This document shows positions 63,158 to 64,000 of a DNA stretch of 64,000 nt, piece after piece. The stretch is from Brachybacterium sp. FME24 (lineage in GTDB: Bacteria > Actinomycetota > Actinomycetes > Actinomycetales > Dermabacteraceae): the NCBI RefSeq assembly GCF_014897705.1, contig NZ_JABUXV010000013.1, positions 1 to 64,000 of the forward strand. Reading direction: 5' to 3'. Below the pieces are notes generated by a model. The model worked only from the letters and a program-made list of their open reading frames with translations. It had not been told where the DNA came from and searched no databases. The first letter of the stretch is position 1. Each line of letters starts with the position of its first letter. Made by a program: the position numbers and the translations under genes.

Positions 63158-64000
63158 ATGACAGTTCACGCCACCGCAGAGGTGCGCGCCCACCGGCACA
63201 TCAAGGACCCGCGGTCCGACCGCATCCTGAACGTCGTGCTCCTGGTGCTCCTGACCCTGTTCACGCTGACGATTGTCTATCCCTTCGTGTACATCATCAG
63301 CGCCTCGCTCTCGAGCCCGACCGCCGTGTCCTCCGGCGAGATGTGGCTGTGGCCGGTCGGCTTCAGCCTGGACGCGTACCAGGCCGTCCTGGACTATCCG
63401 GCCATCACCCGCGGCTTCCTCAACTCCCTGCTGTACTCCGGAGCCGCCATGCTGATCGGCACCGCGGCCACGGTGATGGGCGGCTACGCGTTATCGCGGT
63501 CGGATCTCGTGGGCCGGAATGCCTTCACCCTTGTCTTCGTGCTGACGATGATGTTCTCCGGCGGCATGATCCCCACCTACCTCGTGGTGAGGGACCTGGG
63601 AATGCTCAACACGATCTGGGCGATGATCCTGCCCGCCGCCGTGAGCGTGTGGCAGCTGATCGTGACCCGCACCTTCTTCCAGACCACGATCCCCCACGAG
63701 CTGCTCGAGTGCTCTCGGATCGACGGCGCGAGCGATCTGCGGTTCTTCGCCAGGATCGTGCTGCCGCTGTCCAAGCCGATCCTCGCGGTGAACCTGCTGC
63801 TCTACGGCGTGGCCACCTGGAACGCCTACTTCAACGGCCTGATCTACCTCACCGACGAGGACCTCTACCCGTTGCAGCTCGTCATGCGGAACATCCTCCT
63901 GGAGAACACCTTCGACCCCTCGAAGATGGCCGGCGCCAACCCCGATCGCATCGCGGAGATGCAGCAGTTGGCCGACAAGCTCAAGTACGCCCTCATCATC
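63158..64000 (+). CDS. Carbohydrate ABC transporter permease (cut by window edge)
   Basis: Partial gene with 281 residues visible and no stop before the edge. It is a MalG/YtcP-type permease: TM1 NVVLLVLLTLFTLTIVYPFV, extracytoplasmic loop, TM helices with NSLLYSGAAMLIGTAATVMG and FVLTMMFSGGMIPTYLVV, and the EAA loop SRIDGASDLRFFARIVLPLS that contacts the ATPase. GAGAGG precedes the ATG at 63158. It serves the binding protein upstream; a second permease should lie beyond the edge, and the ATPase may be a shared MsmK-like protein elsewhere. Confidence 0.92.
   Translation, partial: MTVHATAEVRAHRHIKDPRSDRILNVVLLVLLTLFTLTIVYPFVYIISASLSSPTAVSSGEMWLWPVGFSLDAYQAVLDYPAITRGFLNSLLYSGAAMLIGTAATVMGGYALSRSDLVGRNAFTLVFVLTMMFSGGMIPTYLVVRDLGMLNTIWAMILPAAVSVWQLIVTRTFFQTTIPHELLECSRIDGASDLRFFARIVLPLSKPILAVNLLLYGVATWNAYFNGLIYLTDEDLYPLQLVMRNILLENTFDPSKMAGANPDRIAEMQQLADKLKYALII

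Overview
The window is high-GC DNA from an actinobacterium, most likely a Micrococcales member of the Dermabacteraceae/Brachybacterium type. This rests on base composition, many GTG starts, TANNNT -10 boxes placed 6-7 nt before start codons, a DUF222/HNH gene, an actinobacterial Pmt mannosyltransferase, an actinobacterial ArgA-type acetyltransferase and a GlpR/SepX-like membrane protein next to rimJ and the 5-formyl-THF cyclo-ligase. The genus is an inference. No phage, insertion sequence, CRISPR array or rRNA operon was found.

Bases 1-31,000 are mostly housekeeping genes read leftward: menG, (rightward serC), a MarR regulator with a purine permease, nagB, ndh, a DUF501-Ppx fusion with an FtsB-like divisome protein, eno, mazG, mfd-pth, rplY, a small membrane protein, prs-glmU, tRNA-Gln, (rightward TetR, MarR and ABC-F genes), a DUF222-HNH gene, ispE-rsmA-tatD, rpmF and rsmI. 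Several neighbours overlap by ATGA or GTGA, indicating translational coupling.

Bases 30,000-43,000 hold pmt, malQ, luxS, a HTH-less LysR effector-domain protein, two alpha/beta hydrolases and two small ABC exporter modules, one behind a YtrA-type GntR regulator and one divergent from a TetR regulator, each with a recognisable operator-like sequence. tRNA-Ala(CGC) follows with a strong intrinsic terminator.

Bases 42,800-55,400 carry a HisN-type phosphatase, a FAD lactone oxidase beside a PLP racemase/aldolase-fold enzyme, glpR-like/rimJ/5-FCL, fmdB-SAF-mscL, mutY, argA-dedA and clpC.

From about 55,600 to the right edge lies a probable L-fucoside utilisation locus: a FadR-type GntR regulator, a four-gene overlapping leftward operon (L-fuconate dehydratase, GH29 alpha-L-fucosidase, aldo/keto reductase, lactonase-type amidohydrolase) and a divergent sugar ABC importer (Tat lipoprotein binding protein and a permease cut by the window edge). 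Together these would import fucosylated glycans, release L-fucose in the cytoplasm and oxidise it to 2-keto-3-deoxy-L-fuconate. The last pathway enzyme is not in the window.

The least ordinary features are repeats: a 56-bp tandem array that includes the prs stop codon, a 16-bp array upstream of luxS, in-frame hexanucleotide arrays in two genes, a long dyad between tatD and rpmF, and two related DnaA-box-containing repeats bracketing the spacer next to the HNH gene.
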